A stretch of DNA of 37,743 bases from JAIQET01 sp035542575 (GCA_035542575.1 DATKLE010000053.1:1-37743); one strand, 5' to 3'; positions 23,423 through 31,724 are shown, counted from the stretch's first letter. The notes: generated from the sequence alone by a model not told the origin. Numbers and translations: made by a program.

Positions 23423-25153
23423 CTATGGCATCGCAGCATTGATCGTGCCCACAAGCCCGGTGGGAACATCCTGCACCGCCAGGTGTAACTGGCCGGGCTG
23501 GGGATCCAGCTCCATGCGGAGCAGAATGCCGCGCTGCAGAATCTGCTGGTAGACATCTTCCTTGAAAACCTGGTCAACCTTCTGGCTGGCGTTCCCCAGC
23601 ATCTTCCCATCCGGGGAAAAGACCGCCGCATACGCCACCAGGTTCAGTTTCTTACCTCCGGAGGAGTCGGCCGCGCTGACGGTTCTCGGGTCAATCAGAT
23701 AATCAATCTCCACATTACCCTTGTCAGTCTTCTTGACCTGAGCGCTGAAGGTGACCTGGGTATCGGGCGCCATGTCGCGCAGACCCTCGGCAACCGACTC
23801 CTCTGGATTCTTGTCCTTGATCTGAACCGGATCAATTGCAAAATATCCGCGGCGGTGCCGTACTTCTGTTCCTTCGCGATCCACCTTCACCTTGATGGAG
23901 CGATACTTGCCGTCCCATTTCTTGTCTTCCGGGTAGTAGCCGATAGTGTAGGAGGCGGTGTTGTCCGCCATAGCCAACCCTACCCCAAGCTTGATCTCGT
24001 TCTGATTGTAGTAAGCCTTGCCGCCAGTCTCGGCTGCGATTTCGCGCATCGTCTCCTGGCTGGCAGCCGTGTCGGAGACCCTCCCCATGGCCAGGCTTGA
24101 CGTATCGGCCGTCTGAGGATTGGCCGAATCCTCGGGCAGAAATTCCATGCCGCTGACCAATCCCCGAACGTCGACTGGATAGATCGCTACTTGAGCGCTG
24201 GCGAGTTCGGCCGCAGCCTCGCGAATGTCCTGGCTGTGCGACTGCCGCTCCGTGGCCGCGATGGATCCGGAAGCAATAGTACCTAGGCTCTTCTGTTGAA
24301 TGGTGGGCAACGACGCGAGTAACTCGGCATCGCTCACGTTGCGCTCTTCCGGGATCAACTCAAACGGAAATGCCGCGGTTAGCCACACCACGTTCTTGCG
24401 TCCGGGGATTCCGGCCAGTATGCGTGCCAGGCTGCGCATCCCGCCCAGCGTGACCTCAACCCGGCGGTCCAGTTGGTAGGCAACCTGGACTCCCTGGAAG
24501 GCGCTGACCTCGCCTTGCGCCATCTGGAGCATCGCCGTTGCGCCGGGGCCAAGATCCGTCGATCCAACCGCCGCACCGCCCGTAAGCGGCTGCTCCTGCG
24601 GCTTGTACTTCCCCAGAGCGGTGATGAGGATTTGCGCATCCGTGGTGAAGTCCTGCAGAACACGGAGTGAGTTCGTCAGTGCAAACACACCCATCCGTTC
24701 TCCCGGCTTCAGCTGCTCCCTCACGTATTTCAGCATCTGCAGTCGAGCGTAAGCCTGATCGCGGAAGGGGGTATTCACCGCGTCCAGCAGCAAGACCGTG
24801 ACCGGGCCACCCGGCGACCGAAACTCGGGTTTGTTGGAATAGATGCCCGGCCCTAGTACCGGCGGAGAGCTTTGTTTCTGAGCTTCTTCAGGCGTAATGA
24901 AGAACGCGATCTTCTGAGTCCTCCCCCTCTCCTGCACCGTGAAATCCGACGGCTTGAGTCCGGAGGCCGGTTTGCCCTGCTTGTCGGTAACGACCACGTC
25001 TACCAGCACCAGGCGGGTGTTGACGCGAATGGTGGGAGGAGGGGGTTCTTGCGAACCGGATTGCTGGGCTTGCGAGGGCACGCAAGCCACGCTTGCCAAC
25101 CATACGACCAGGGCTAGGCGCACGCAGCCTTTGTTCACAACATTGGGACACAT
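23423..25153 (-). CDS. Secreted VWA-domain protein with degenerate metal site
   Basis: The 576-residue protein starts MCPNVVNKGCVRLALVVWLA with a signal peptide ending near SQAQQ (residue 31), so it is exported. A beta-rich N-terminal domain (TIRVNTRLVLVDVVVTDKQG) includes the phrase GKPASGLKPSDFTVQERGR. A von Willebrand A domain follows from about residue 118 (VTVLLLDAVNTPFRDQAYAR). The metal-ion-dependent site is degenerate: DAVNT replaces DxSxS. The C-terminal part includes the LGVGLAMADNTASYTIGYYP segment. Such VWA proteins are abundant in Acidobacteria; the function is not known. ATG 25153 has GGAGG 6 bases upstream; a frame extension to 25186 has no such site. Confidence 0.85.
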   Translation of the reverse strand: MCPNVVNKGCVRLALVVWLASVACVPSQAQQSGSQEPPPPTIRVNTRLVLVDVVVTDKQGKPASGLKPSDFTVQERGRTQKIAFFITPEEAQKQSSPPVLGPGIYSNKPEFRSPGGPVTVLLLDAVNTPFRDQAYARLQMLKYVREQLKPGERMGVFALTNSLRVLQDFTTDAQILITALGKYKPQEQPLTGGAAVGSTDLGPGATAMLQMAQGEVSAFQGVQVAYQLDRRVEVTLGGMRSLARILAGIPGRKNVVWLTAAFPFELIPEERNVSDAELLASLPTIQQKSLGTIASGSIAATERQSHSQDIREAAAELASAQVAIYPVDVRGLVSGMEFLPEDSANPQTADTSSLAMGRVSDTAASQETMREIAAETGGKAYYNQNEIKLGVGLAMADNTASYTIGYYPEDKKWDGKYRSIKVKVDREGTEVRHRRGYFAIDPVQIKDKNPEESVAEGLRDMAPDTQVTFSAQVKKTDKGNVEIDYLIDPRTVSAADSSGGKKLNLVAYAAVFSPDGKMLGNASQKVDQVFKEDVYQQILQRGILLRMELDPQPGQLHLAVQDVPTGLVGTINAAMP

Positions 25154-25217
25154 GACAGCCTCCACCTCTTTTCTGTTCGGGGACATTAATCTTTTTCGCG
25201 CCGCCGCGCAAGCCCAT

Positions 25218-25246
25218 TTGCCTGAAGCCGCAGGGCTCTCTAGAAT
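25218..25246 (+). promoter_or_regulatory. Sigma70-type promoter for guaB
   Basis: TTGCCT (25218-25223), a 17-base spacer, and TAGAAT (25241-25246), giving a start about 25 bases before the guaB ATG. It lies in the 124-base gap shared with the divergent VWA gene. Confidence 0.65.
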
Positions 25247-25277
25247 AGGGATTTATTCTTCTCCCCCGAGAAAACTT

Positions 25278-26786
25278 ATGATTCATTTCCCCGTCCCGGA
25301 AGCCCTCACCTTCGACGACGTGTTGCTGCTGCCAGCTCGTTCCGATGTTGTCCCCGCGCAGGCCAACACTGAGACCCAGCTTACGCGCAATATCCGGCTC
25401 AATATTCCTATCATCAGCGCGGCGATGGACACGGTCACCGAGTCGCACATGGCCATCGGACTGGCCCAGCAGGGCGGCATCGGCATTATTCATCGCAACC
25501 TCTCCATCGAGCAGCAGGCCGGCGAAGTCGACAAGGTCAAGCGCTCCGAAAGCGGCATGATTGTCGACCCCGTTACCATGTCGCCCGACGCCAAGGTCTC
25601 TGAGGCGCTGGAGGTCATGCGCAAGTACAAGATTTCCGGCGTGCCCATCACCAAGAACAAGAAGCTGGTCGGCATCCTCACCAACCGCGACCTGCGCTTC
25701 GAAACCCGCTTCGACATCCCCATTAGCAAGGTGATGACCAAAGAGAACCTGATCACTGTGCCGGTGGGCACGACGCTCGAGGAAGCGGAGAAGATTCTCC
25801 ACGAACATCGGGTGGAGAAGTTGCTGGTAGTGGATGACAATTACAACCTCAAGGGCCTGATCACGGTCAAGGACATCCAGAAAAAGCTGAAATACCCCAA
25901 CGCGGCCAAGGATTCGCATGGCCGCCTGCGTGTGGGAGCAGCCATCGGCGCCACGGGCGATTTCCTGGAGCGCGCCCAGGAACTGGTGAAGGCCAAGGTG
26001 GATGTGGTCGCGATCGACAGCGCCCACGGCCACTCTACTCGCGTGCTGGACGCCATCAAGATTGTGAAGTCCAAACTGCCGCAGGTGGACCTGATTGCTG
26101 GCAACGTAGGCACTTTCGACGGCGCCTGCGAGCTGGCGCGCGCGGGTGTGGACGCCATCAAGGTCGGTATCGGTCCGGGCTCGATCTGCACTACGCGCGT
26201 GGTCACCGGGGCCGGCGTGCCCCAGATCACCGCGATTGCGGAAGCCTATCGCGCCACCAAGGACGCCAACGTTCCGGTGATTGCCGACGGCGGCATCAAG
26301 TACTCCGGCGACATCACCAAGGCGCTGGCGGCGGGCGCAGGAGCGGTCATGATCGGTTCGATGTTTGCCGGAACGGATGAAAGCCCCGGCGAATTGATCC
26401 TCTATCAAGGCCGCACCTTCAAGTCGTATCGTGGTATGGGCTCCCTGGGCGCCATGGCCGGACCGAGTGGCCCGGAGCGCTACTTTCAGAACAGCGATGG
26501 GGATGCTTCGGCGGCCATGCCGGTGCTGGGCGAGGAGTCCAACCGGCTCGCCAAGCTGGTGCCGGAGGGCATTGAGGGACGTGTGCCTTATCGCGGCTCC
26601 GTGGCTATGATCATTTACCAGATGGTGGGCGGGCTTAAGTCCGGCATGGGCTACTGCGGCTGCGCCACCATTCCGGAGTTGCTGCAGAAGACGCGCTTCG
26701 TCCGCATCAGCGTTGCCGGCCTGCGCGAGAGCCACGTGCACGATGTCATGATCACGCGCGAGGCGCCGAACTACGCTGTAGAGTAG
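25278..26786 (+). CDS. guaB: Inosine-5'-monophosphate dehydrogenase
   Basis: IMP dehydrogenase oxidises IMP to XMP with NAD+, the committed step of GMP synthesis. The 502-residue protein begins MIHFPVPEALTFDDVLLLPA. It has a TIM barrel interrupted by two CBS domains (about 95-205: MIVDPVTMSPDAKVSEAL, GVPITKNKKLVGILTNRDLR, VMTKENLITVP, GLITVKDI). The catalytic loop GIGPGSICTTRVVTGAG has Cys304, followed by IADGGIKYSGDITKALAAGA, the flap (SGPERYFQ) and EGIEGRVPYRG. Length and motif order are those of bacterial enzymes. ATG 25278 has a promoter 30 bases upstream. It is monocistronic as far as can be seen. Confidence 0.97.
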   Translation: MIHFPVPEALTFDDVLLLPARSDVVPAQANTETQLTRNIRLNIPIISAAMDTVTESHMAIGLAQQGGIGIIHRNLSIEQQAGEVDKVKRSESGMIVDPVTMSPDAKVSEALEVMRKYKISGVPITKNKKLVGILTNRDLRFETRFDIPISKVMTKENLITVPVGTTLEEAEKILHEHRVEKLLVVDDNYNLKGLITVKDIQKKLKYPNAAKDSHGRLRVGAAIGATGDFLERAQELVKAKVDVVAIDSAHGHSTRVLDAIKIVKSKLPQVDLIAGNVGTFDGACELARAGVDAIKVGIGPGSICTTRVVTGAGVPQITAIAEAYRATKDANVPVIADGGIKYSGDITKALAAGAGAVMIGSMFAGTDESPGELILYQGRTFKSYRGMGSLGAMAGPSGPERYFQNSDGDASAAMPVLGEESNRLAKLVPEGIEGRVPYRGSVAMIIYQMVGGLKSGMGYCGCATIPELLQKTRFVRISVAGLRESHVHDVMITREAPNYAVE

Positions 26787-26916
26787 GTTCTATGATCAAG
26801 CCACACTTGCCCTGCAGTTGGCGCAACACGACCGGCGTGTGCATTGAGCGCGCCTTTTCATCGCGCTCCCGCCGATTTCTTGGGGTCGAGCCTGGCACAG
26901 CCTTTCGACCCATGCA

Positions 26917-27444
26917 TTGTCCTCGATCCTTGGTCGTCCGGAAGCCGCTCTCTTGAACCCCGCCCGCAAACAGATCCTCCAGACCTGGACCGTCGCAATA
27001 CTGTGGCTGATTCTGATTGCGATCGAGTCCACCGACTTGCTTTCTGCCGCCCATACCAGCCGCATCCTTTATCCGGTCTTACATTTCCTGACCGGCGTCG
27101 ATCCCGTACGTTTCGTGGTATGGGATTACTACATCCGAAAGACCGGCCATTTCGTCGGCTACTTCACCCTCAGCTATCTCCTCTTCCGTGCGTGGCGCGC
27201 CACACTGCCCCTGGCAAGCCCGGTTCCATGGCGCATGAACTGGGCCGGAATCTCCTTCTTCATGACTGCTCTGGTGGCCTCTCTTGATGAGTGGCACCAG
27301 ACCTACCTCGCTTCGCGCAGCGGCAGCGTGCGCGACGTTGCGCTCGACAGTAGCGCCGCACTCTTGGCCCAAGTTGTGATCTTTCTTTTTCTCTCGACCC
27401 GGTTGGGCCGTCGAATGCCAAGCGGTTCGCCGTCGGCTGTTTAA
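26917..27444 (+). CDS. VanZ family protein
   Basis: VanZ-like proteins are small polytopic membrane proteins; some give low-level glycopeptide (teicoplanin) resistance, but most are uncharacterised. The 175-residue protein has four hydrophobic segments (about 24-38, 50-62, 74-92, 108-128) and a last one near 148-165. The family markers are present: VRFVVWDYYIRKTGHFVGYF and ALVASLDEWHQTYLASRSGS followed by VRDVALDSSAALLAQ. The start is uncertain: TTG at 26917 is listed, TTG at 26953 (LNPARKQ) is also possible, and no convincing Shine-Dalgarno is seen for either. It follows guaB on the same strand after 130 bases. Confidence 0.82.
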   Translation: MSSILGRPEAALLNPARKQILQTWTVAILWLILIAIESTDLLSAAHTSRILYPVLHFLTGVDPVRFVVWDYYIRKTGHFVGYFTLSYLLFRAWRATLPLASPVPWRMNWAGISFFMTALVASLDEWHQTYLASRSGSVRDVALDSSAALLAQVVIFLFLSTRLGRRMPSGSPSAV

Positions 27445-27508
27445 TCAGGATTTCGGGGATTGATCGCAGGGTCTGCGGCCGCTCAAGGCTGAGGACTGAC
27501 GGCTGCTT

Positions 27509-28000
27509 TCAGTACATGGCGTCGTACTTGGTCACCACCCACTCGCCGTACTTTCGCTCCAACGTGACCGAGAAGATGTCCTTGTAGGCCGCCTTCTGGC
27601 CTGGGATGTTGCGGCGTTTGCCGCGATACTGCAGGATGCGCAGTGGCGGTGTGTCTTCCCAATCCACCAGTTGCCAGGACACCAATGGATGCTCCGCCTC
27701 GGACTCACAGATGAACTTGGCGTATTTCTTGCGGTAGTCTTTCTCCCAGTCGGCCAGTTCCTCCTGGCACTGTCCGTCACGCATGGCGCGAATGAACTGG
27801 GTGGCGGCGCGTTCCGAGGAACGGTCGCGTAAAGGATTCAACTCAATCGAGTTTGGAATACCCGAGAGGGGATCGCTCTCGACGGACCGAGAGAGCACCG
27901 GACCCTGGTTGTTCAGCCACATCAGATAGCCGAGAAACACTACCACTAGCAAGATGCCGGCGCCCGCCGCAATCGCGATCTGTGTGCGCGAGAATTCCAT
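27509..28000 (-). CDS. Membrane-anchored hypothetical protein
   Basis: A 163-residue protein with one N-terminal hydrophobic helix (IAIAAGAGILLVVVFLGYLMW) and a soluble domain of about 135 residues. The order (short polar start, helix, then charged domain) fits a signal anchor facing the periplasm. The soluble part has a helix-rich middle (SSERAATQFIRAMRDGQCQE) and a beta-rich end (FSVTLERKYGEWVVTKYDAM), reminiscent of small periplasmic proteins of the NTF2-like type. That resemblance is weak. No family is recognised. A good promoter lies just upstream and GAGG is 6 bases before the ATG. Confidence 0.7.
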   Translation of the reverse strand: MEFSRTQIAIAAGAGILLVVVFLGYLMWLNNQGPVLSRSVESDPLSGIPNSIELNPLRDRSSERAATQFIRAMRDGQCQEELADWEKDYRKKYAKFICESEAEHPLVSWQLVDWEDTPPLRILQYRGKRRNIPGQKAAYKDIFSVTLERKYGEWVVTKYDAMY

Positions 28001-28015
28001 CTCCGTCCTCGCGTC

Positions 28016-28043
28016 AGTCTACCCCCAGGCAGCCCGCTGGCAA
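28016..28043 (-). promoter_or_regulatory. Sigma70-type promoter for the gene at 27509-28000
   Basis: On the minus strand TTGCCA (28038-28043), a 16-base spacer, and TAGACT (28016-28021), followed by a leader of about 10 bases and GAGG before the ATG at 28000. Confidence 0.6.
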
Positions 28044-28105
28044 GATTACGCCAGATAGACGCAATCGTACATGTACCGCCGGACGTGCCTGCCTGCTCCC
28101 ACGGC

Positions 28106-28138
28106 AAAAAGAAAACGCACTCCCAACGGGAGTGCGTT
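28106..28138 (-). terminator. Intrinsic terminator of the ribosomal operon
   Basis: AACGCACTCCC (28128-28138 on the minus strand), loop GTT, and GGGAGTGCGTT (28114-28124) give an 11-base perfect stem. It is followed by TTCTTTTT (28106-28113). It lies 45 bases after the rplQ stop codon and closes the long spc/alpha operon. Confidence 0.85.
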
Positions 28139-28182
28139 GGCTCAGCCGGAATTCGCAAACGGCTGCGCCTGCTTTACAGGGT

Positions 28183-28686
28183 TTATTCTTTCTTTTCGCC
28201 GCCTTCTGCAGGCTCAGCGCCGGCTTCAGCCTTGGCCTGTGCTTCAGCCTCTTCCATGGCCTTCTTGGTTTCGGCCGCACGCTTGGCGCGGGCTTCGGCG
28301 CGCTTCTGGCGCTTCTCATCCAGCACCTTCTCGCTGCCCAGCAGCTCGATGAAAGCCTTGTCCGCGCCATCGCCCTTGTTCCAACCAGTGCGGACGATAC
28401 GAAGGTAGCCGCCTTCGCGGTCGCCAAAACGCGGCCCGATGGTGTCAAACAGCTTGTCCACGGCCTCCCGGGTCATCAGGTAGGCCGCGGCCCGGCGCCG
28501 GGCGGCAAGGTCACCCCGTTTGCCCAGGGTGATCATCTTCTCTACGTTCGGGCGCATGGCCTTGGCCTTGGGCACCGTGGTCTCGATGCGCTCTTCGATG
28601 ATCAGCGAGGTGACCAGATTCCGCAGCAACGAGCGGCGGTGGCTGGTGTTTCGTCCTAGTTTCCATCCTGCTTCTTTGTGACGCAT
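28183..28686 (-). CDS. rplQ: 50S ribosomal protein L17
   Basis: L17 sits near the exit tunnel of the large subunit. The 167-residue protein starts MRHKEAGWKLGRNTSHRRSL and contains the family core (LLRNLVTSLIIEERIETTVP, KAKAMRPNVEKMITLGKRGD, LARRRAAAYL) ending near residue 115. The rest is an Ala/Glu/Lys tail (EAQAKAEAGAEPAEGGEKKE), making it longer than the E. coli protein (127). It is the last gene of the operon, with the terminator 45 bases downstream. GAGG precedes the ATG by 6 bases. The gap to rpoA is filled by a GCTGGTAGCT array. Confidence 0.97.
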   Translation of the reverse strand: MRHKEAGWKLGRNTSHRRSLLRNLVTSLIIEERIETTVPKAKAMRPNVEKMITLGKRGDLAARRRAAAYLMTREAVDKLFDTIGPRFGDREGGYLRIVRTGWNKGDGADKAFIELLGSEKVLDEKRQKRAEARAKRAAETKKAMEEAEAQAKAEAGAEPAEGGEKKE

Positions 28687-28699
28687 GGAATCCTCAGTA

Positions 28700-28755
28700 A
28701 TTGGTAGCTGGCAGCTGGTTCCTGGCAGCTAGGGAACACCAGCTACCAGCCACGG
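28700..28755. repeat. Inverted GGTAGCTGG array between rpoA and rplQ
   Basis: ATTGGTAGCTGGCAGCTGGT at 28700-28719 (continuing to 28733) opposes CACCAGCTACCAGCCACGG at 28737-28755. The array begins just upstream of the rplQ Shine-Dalgarno and ends 2 bases from the rpoA stop. Confidence 0.8.
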
Positions 28756-28757
28756 TT

Positions 28758-29789
28758 CTACAGATCGTTGTCCCCGTACGCTGACGCCGGCAGAACCTGG
28801 TTGGAAGTCGGGCCGGGCACGGCGTTGCCATGCTCGTCGATCTTCATGCCCAGGCTCAGACCCATCGAGGCCAGGATTTCCTTAATCTCGTTCAGCGACT
28901 TGCGCCCGAAGTTCTTGGTCTTCAGCATCTCGGCTTCGGTCTTCTGCACCAATTCGCCGATCGTCTGAATATTGGCGTTCTTCAGGCAGTTGTAGCTGCG
29001 CACCGAGAGTTCGAGCTCCTCGACCGAGCGGTTCAGGTTCTCGTTCTTGATCTCCGGCTTGCGCTCTTCGGTAGAGGTCGCGGTCTCGATGTCCTCCTCG
29101 AAGTTGATGAAGATGTTCATGTGGTCCTTCAGCAGCTTCGCCGCCAAGCCGATGGAATCGGCTGGGGTGATGGAACCGTTGGTCCACAGCTCGAGGGTGA
29201 GCTTGTCGTAGTCGGTGATCTGTCCAAGACGCGCCGCCTCCACGGTGTAATTGCACTTGCGCACGGGAGAGTGCACGGAGTCGATCGGAATGAACCCGAT
29301 GCCAAGATCTTCGTCGAAGTTTTTGTCGGCGGAGACATAGCCGCGCCCGCGCTTGAGGCGCATCTCCATGTCGAGCTTGCCGCCCTCGCTGACCGTCGCG
29401 ATGTAGACTTCCTTGTCGAGCACTTCGACGTCGGCGTCGGCCTCAATCATGCCGGAGGTGACTACGCCCGGCTGATCGGCGCGCAGATAGATCGCCTTCG
29501 GCGCATCGCCGCTGAGCTTGAACGGAATCTGCTTTAAGTTGAGGATGATGTCGGTGGCATCCTCGACCACGCCGGGGATGGACTGGAATTCGTGCAGCAC
29601 GCCCTCGATCTTGACCGCCGTCACAGCTGCGCCTTCAATGGAAGACAGCAGCACGCGCCGCAGCGCGTTGCCAATCGTTGTCCCGAAACCGCGCTCGAAC
29701 GGCTGCGCCCAAAAGATGCCGTACTTGTCGGTTAGAGTCGAGGTGTCAACTGCAAGACGTTTCGGTTTCTGAAAACCCTTCCAAAGCAT
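28758..29789 (-). CDS. rpoA: DNA-directed RNA polymerase subunit alpha
   Basis: The alpha subunit dimerises to start core polymerase assembly and its C-terminal domain contacts promoter DNA and activators. The 343-residue protein has the N-terminal domain (RGFGTTIGNALRRVLLSSIE, EGAAVTAVKIEGVLHEFQSI, LKLSGDAPKAIYLRA-type segments) and the C-terminal helix-hairpin-helix domain (VEELELSVRSYNCLKNANIQ, TIGELVQKTEAEMLKTKNFG, KSLNEIKEILASMGLSLG). The linker is acidic. ATG 29789 is preceded by a Shine-Dalgarno (AAGGAGAAC). Upstream lies rpsD across a 235-base gap with an array; downstream is rplQ. Confidence 0.98.
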   Translation of the reverse strand: MLWKGFQKPKRLAVDTSTLTDKYGIFWAQPFERGFGTTIGNALRRVLLSSIEGAAVTAVKIEGVLHEFQSIPGVVEDATDIILNLKQIPFKLSGDAPKAIYLRADQPGVVTSGMIEADADVEVLDKEVYIATVSEGGKLDMEMRLKRGRGYVSADKNFDEDLGIGFIPIDSVHSPVRKCNYTVEAARLGQITDYDKLTLELWTNGSITPADSIGLAAKLLKDHMNIFINFEEDIETATSTEERKPEIKNENLNRSVEELELSVRSYNCLKNANIQTIGELVQKTEAEMLKTKNFGRKSLNEIKEILASMGLSLGMKIDEHGNAVPGPTSNQVLPASAYGDNDL

Positions 29790-29896
29790 TGTGTTCTCCT
29801 TCGGCCATGTGGCTCAACGCTGGCTCGCTGAACAGTCCGGGTTCAGGTCAACACCAGCAGAGGCTGCTCTGGCACGAAAAGTGGACCGGAAAAACC

Positions 29897-30024
29897 GTCG
29901 TTGGCCCTTGGTCGTTGGTCGTTCGCCGAACCGACCGAACGAGCAAGTCCGTTCTTCAATCGTCTGTCACCAATCGTTTGTTACACCCCATACAAGCCAA
30001 CGACAAACGACCTACGTCCAACGA
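29897..30024. repeat. Inverted TTGGTCG array between rpsD and rpoA
   Basis: The left arm 29897-29923 is made of GGTCGTT words (CTTGGTCGTTGGTCGTTCG at 29907-29925). The right arm at 29996-30024 has words CCAACGACAAACGACC and GTCCAACGA. The loop is about 70 bases. The right arm ends at the rpsD stop codon. Confidence 0.75.
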
Positions 30025-30654
30025 CTATTTACTGTACAACTCCACAATTAACTGCTCATTCACCGGCAACTGGATGTCTTCGCGCTTGGGCAGGGCCAGC
30101 ACCCGGCCCTTGTAGTTGTCGCGATCAACCTCCAGCCAGTTGGGCATGCCCTGATGGCTGGCGAACTCTTTCGCCTGCTCGAGGATGGCCAGCTTGCGGC
30201 TGCTTTCGCGAATCGTCACTTCCTCGCCCACACTCACCTCGTAGGAGGGAATGTTGACCTTGCGGCCGTCCACATGTACGTGCCCGTGGCGCACCAGCTG
30301 GCGCGCCTGCCGGCGGGACATGCCAAAGCCAAGCCGATAGACCACATTGTCGAGGCGCCGCTCCAATTGTTGCAGGAGCTTTTCGCCGGTCACCGCCTTG
30401 GACCGGGCGGCCTCCTCGAAGTAGTTCCGGAACTGGGTTTCCTGCGTGAAGTAGATGCGTTTGGCTTTCTGCTTCTCACGCAGTTGCAGGCCGTAGCCAA
30501 CGACTTTGGCCTTACGGTCTTTCCCGTGCTGTCCGGGAGCAAAGTTACGCTTCTCGACGGGACACTTGTCGCTGAAGCACTTGGCGCCTTTGAGGAACAG
30601 CTTGATGCCCTCGCGGCGACAGAGACGGCAGACTGGATCGGTATAACGTGCCAA
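30025..30654 (-). CDS. rpsD: 30S ribosomal protein S4 (zinc form)
   Basis: S4 nucleates 30S assembly and also controls its own operon in many bacteria. The 209-residue protein has four cysteines near the N-terminus (Cys9, Cys12, Cys26, Cys31) that form the zinc site of the C+ type. These are followed by RNFAPGQHGKDRKAKVVGYG and the S4 RNA-binding domain (LDNVVYRLGFGMSRRQARQL, VRHGHVHVDGRKVNIPSYEV). Length and motifs agree with the family. A Shine-Dalgarno (AAAAGGAGAAC) precedes ATG 30654. The neighbours are rpsK upstream and rpoA downstream, the usual alpha-operon order. Confidence 0.98.
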   Translation of the reverse strand: MARYTDPVCRLCRREGIKLFLKGAKCFSDKCPVEKRNFAPGQHGKDRKAKVVGYGLQLREKQKAKRIYFTQETQFRNYFEEAARSKAVTGEKLLQQLERRLDNVVYRLGFGMSRRQARQLVRHGHVHVDGRKVNIPSYEVSVGEEVTIRESSRKLAILEQAKEFASHQGMPNWLEVDRDNYKGRVLALPKREDIQLPVNEQLIVELYSK

Positions 30655-30720
30655 GTTGTTCTCCTTTTAGATGACCGGTTTACAGGTTTGGCTTCACCCT
30701 TCGTCCCGGACGGTAAATCA

Positions 30721-30813
30721 GTGACTAGCTTCTAGCCACTAGCTTCTAGCCACTAGCTTCTAGCTAAACGCGGCTGCAGTCTCGCGAGAAGCTAGAAGCC
30801 AGGCGCCAGGAGC
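30721..30813. repeat. Tandem 14-base repeat with inverted arm between rpsK and rpsD
   Basis: Three adjacent copies of CTAGCTTCTAGCCA (30725-30738, 30739-30752 and a copy with one change at 30753-30766), each itself made of CTAGCTT/CTAGCCA halves. The opposing arm 30786-30813 reads GAGAAGCTAGAAGCCAGGCG and onward, partly complementary. It lies between rpsK and rpsD. Confidence 0.85.
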
Positions 30814-30816
30814 TTC

Positions 30817-31254
30817 CTACACCCTTCTCCGCTTTGGCGGCCTGCAGCCATTGTGCGGGATGGGGGTCGTATCGCGAATGTTCCGCACCTCGATCCCGGC
30901 GGCTGCCAGGGCGCGGATCGCGGATTCACGCCCCGAACCCGGACCGCTGACCCGCACTTCCACGCTGCGCACCCCGTGGTCGCGCGCCTGGTTGGCGGCG
31001 TTCATCGCCGCCTGCTGCGCGGCAAATGGCGTCCCCTTGCGCGACCCGCGGAATCCCAGGGAGCCGGAACTCTTCCACGAAAGCACGTTGCCCGCCTGGT
31101 CCGCGATGGTCACGATGGTGTTGTTGAAAGAAGCCTGGATATGCGCAATCCCGTGCGGGACGTGCTTACGCTCCTTCTTCTTGAACTGCTTCTTCTTGCC
31201 TTTTTTCTCCGGCGCCGCCGGCGCCCCGGTTGCTACTGCTGCTGGTTTTGCCAT
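30817..31254 (-). CDS. rpsK: 30S ribosomal protein S11
   Basis: S11 lines the mRNA exit of the 30S platform. The 145-residue protein has an N-terminal extension rich in Ala, Lys and Pro (about 30 residues, MAKPAAVATGAPAAPEKKGK). The conserved core follows: HGIAHIQASFNNTIVTIADQ, VLSWKSSGSLGFRGSRKGTP, AAQQAAMNAANQARDHGVRS, VSGPGSGRESAIRALAAAGI and DTTPIPHNGCRPPKRRRV. The extension is longer than in E. coli (129 residues). ATG 31254 is used. The array upstream (31266-31331) separates it from rpsM. Confidence 0.97.
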   Translation of the reverse strand: MAKPAAVATGAPAAPEKKGKKKQFKKKERKHVPHGIAHIQASFNNTIVTIADQAGNVLSWKSSGSLGFRGSRKGTPFAAQQAAMNAANQARDHGVRSVEVRVSGPGSGRESAIRALAAAGIEVRNIRDTTPIPHNGCRPPKRRRV

Positions 31255-31265
31255 AGTCGATTCTC

Positions 31266-31328
31266 AGTTGCTGGTAGTTGGTGGCTGGCCGCTGGCAGAC
31301 CCGGCTACCCGCTGCCAGCTCCTTGCCA
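31266..31328. repeat. Inverted GCTGGTAGTTGG array between rpsM and rpsK
   Basis: Left arm 31266-31298 (AGTTGCTGGTAGTTGGTGGC and onward) opposes right arm 31303-31328 (GGCTACCCGCTGCCAGCTCC and onward), nearly without loop. It spans from near the rpsK start to the rpsM stop. Confidence 0.75.
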
Positions 31329-31715
31329 CTAGGTCTTTGCCGTCGATTTCTTCTTCTGCGCCACGGTACCTTTACGCGGGCCCTTGCGGGTGCGCGCGTT
31401 GGTATGCGTGCGCTGTCCGCGCACCGGCAGGTTCCGGCGATGCCGATAACCGCGATAGGAACCGATCTCGATCAGCCGCTTGATGTTCATCTGCACTTCT
31501 TTGCGCAGATCGCCTTCCACCATGCCTTCGCCTTCAATGACCTGGCGGATGCGGTTGACCTCGTCTTCGCCCAGGTCCTGGACTTTCTTCATGGGGTCCA
31601 CCTTGGCCTCGCCCAAGATGCGCGCGGCGCGGGGGTTGCCGATGCCGTAGATGTAGGTCAGCGCAATGTGGGCGCGCTTGTTACGCGGGAGATCGACGCC
31701 TGCAATACGTGCCAT
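31329..31715 (-). CDS. rpsM: 30S ribosomal protein S13
   Basis: S13 sits at the head of the small subunit and touches tRNA and the large subunit. The 128-residue protein begins MARIAGVDLPRNKRAHIALT. It contains YIYGIGNPRAARILGEAKVD, the KKVQDLGEDEVNRIRQVIEG helix, RLIEIGSYRGYRHRRNLPVR, and the basic end GQRTHTNARTRKGPRKGTVA. The Shine-Dalgarno GAGGAGCTCT is 6 bases before ATG 31715. The gene follows rpmJ by 9 bases and precedes rpsK, separated by an array. Confidence 0.98.
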   Translation of the reverse strand: MARIAGVDLPRNKRAHIALTYIYGIGNPRAARILGEAKVDPMKKVQDLGEDEVNRIRQVIEGEGMVEGDLRKEVQMNIKRLIEIGSYRGYRHRRNLPVRGQRTHTNARTRKGPRKGTVAQKKKSTAKT

Positions 31716-31724
31716 AGAGCTCCT

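Noticed and set aside
24888..26741. Long antisense frame across guaB
   Set aside because: It crosses guaB in the opposite direction with an arbitrary composition; guaB has all its motifs.
28700..28755. Inverted arrays read as rho-independent terminators
   Set aside because: No U-run follows the arms and they lie between genes that must be transcribed together, so they do not fit simple terminators.
30721..30813. Possible CRISPR-like array in the rpsK-rpsD gap
   Set aside because: The units are 14 bases, directly adjacent, without unique spacers, and there are no cas genes.
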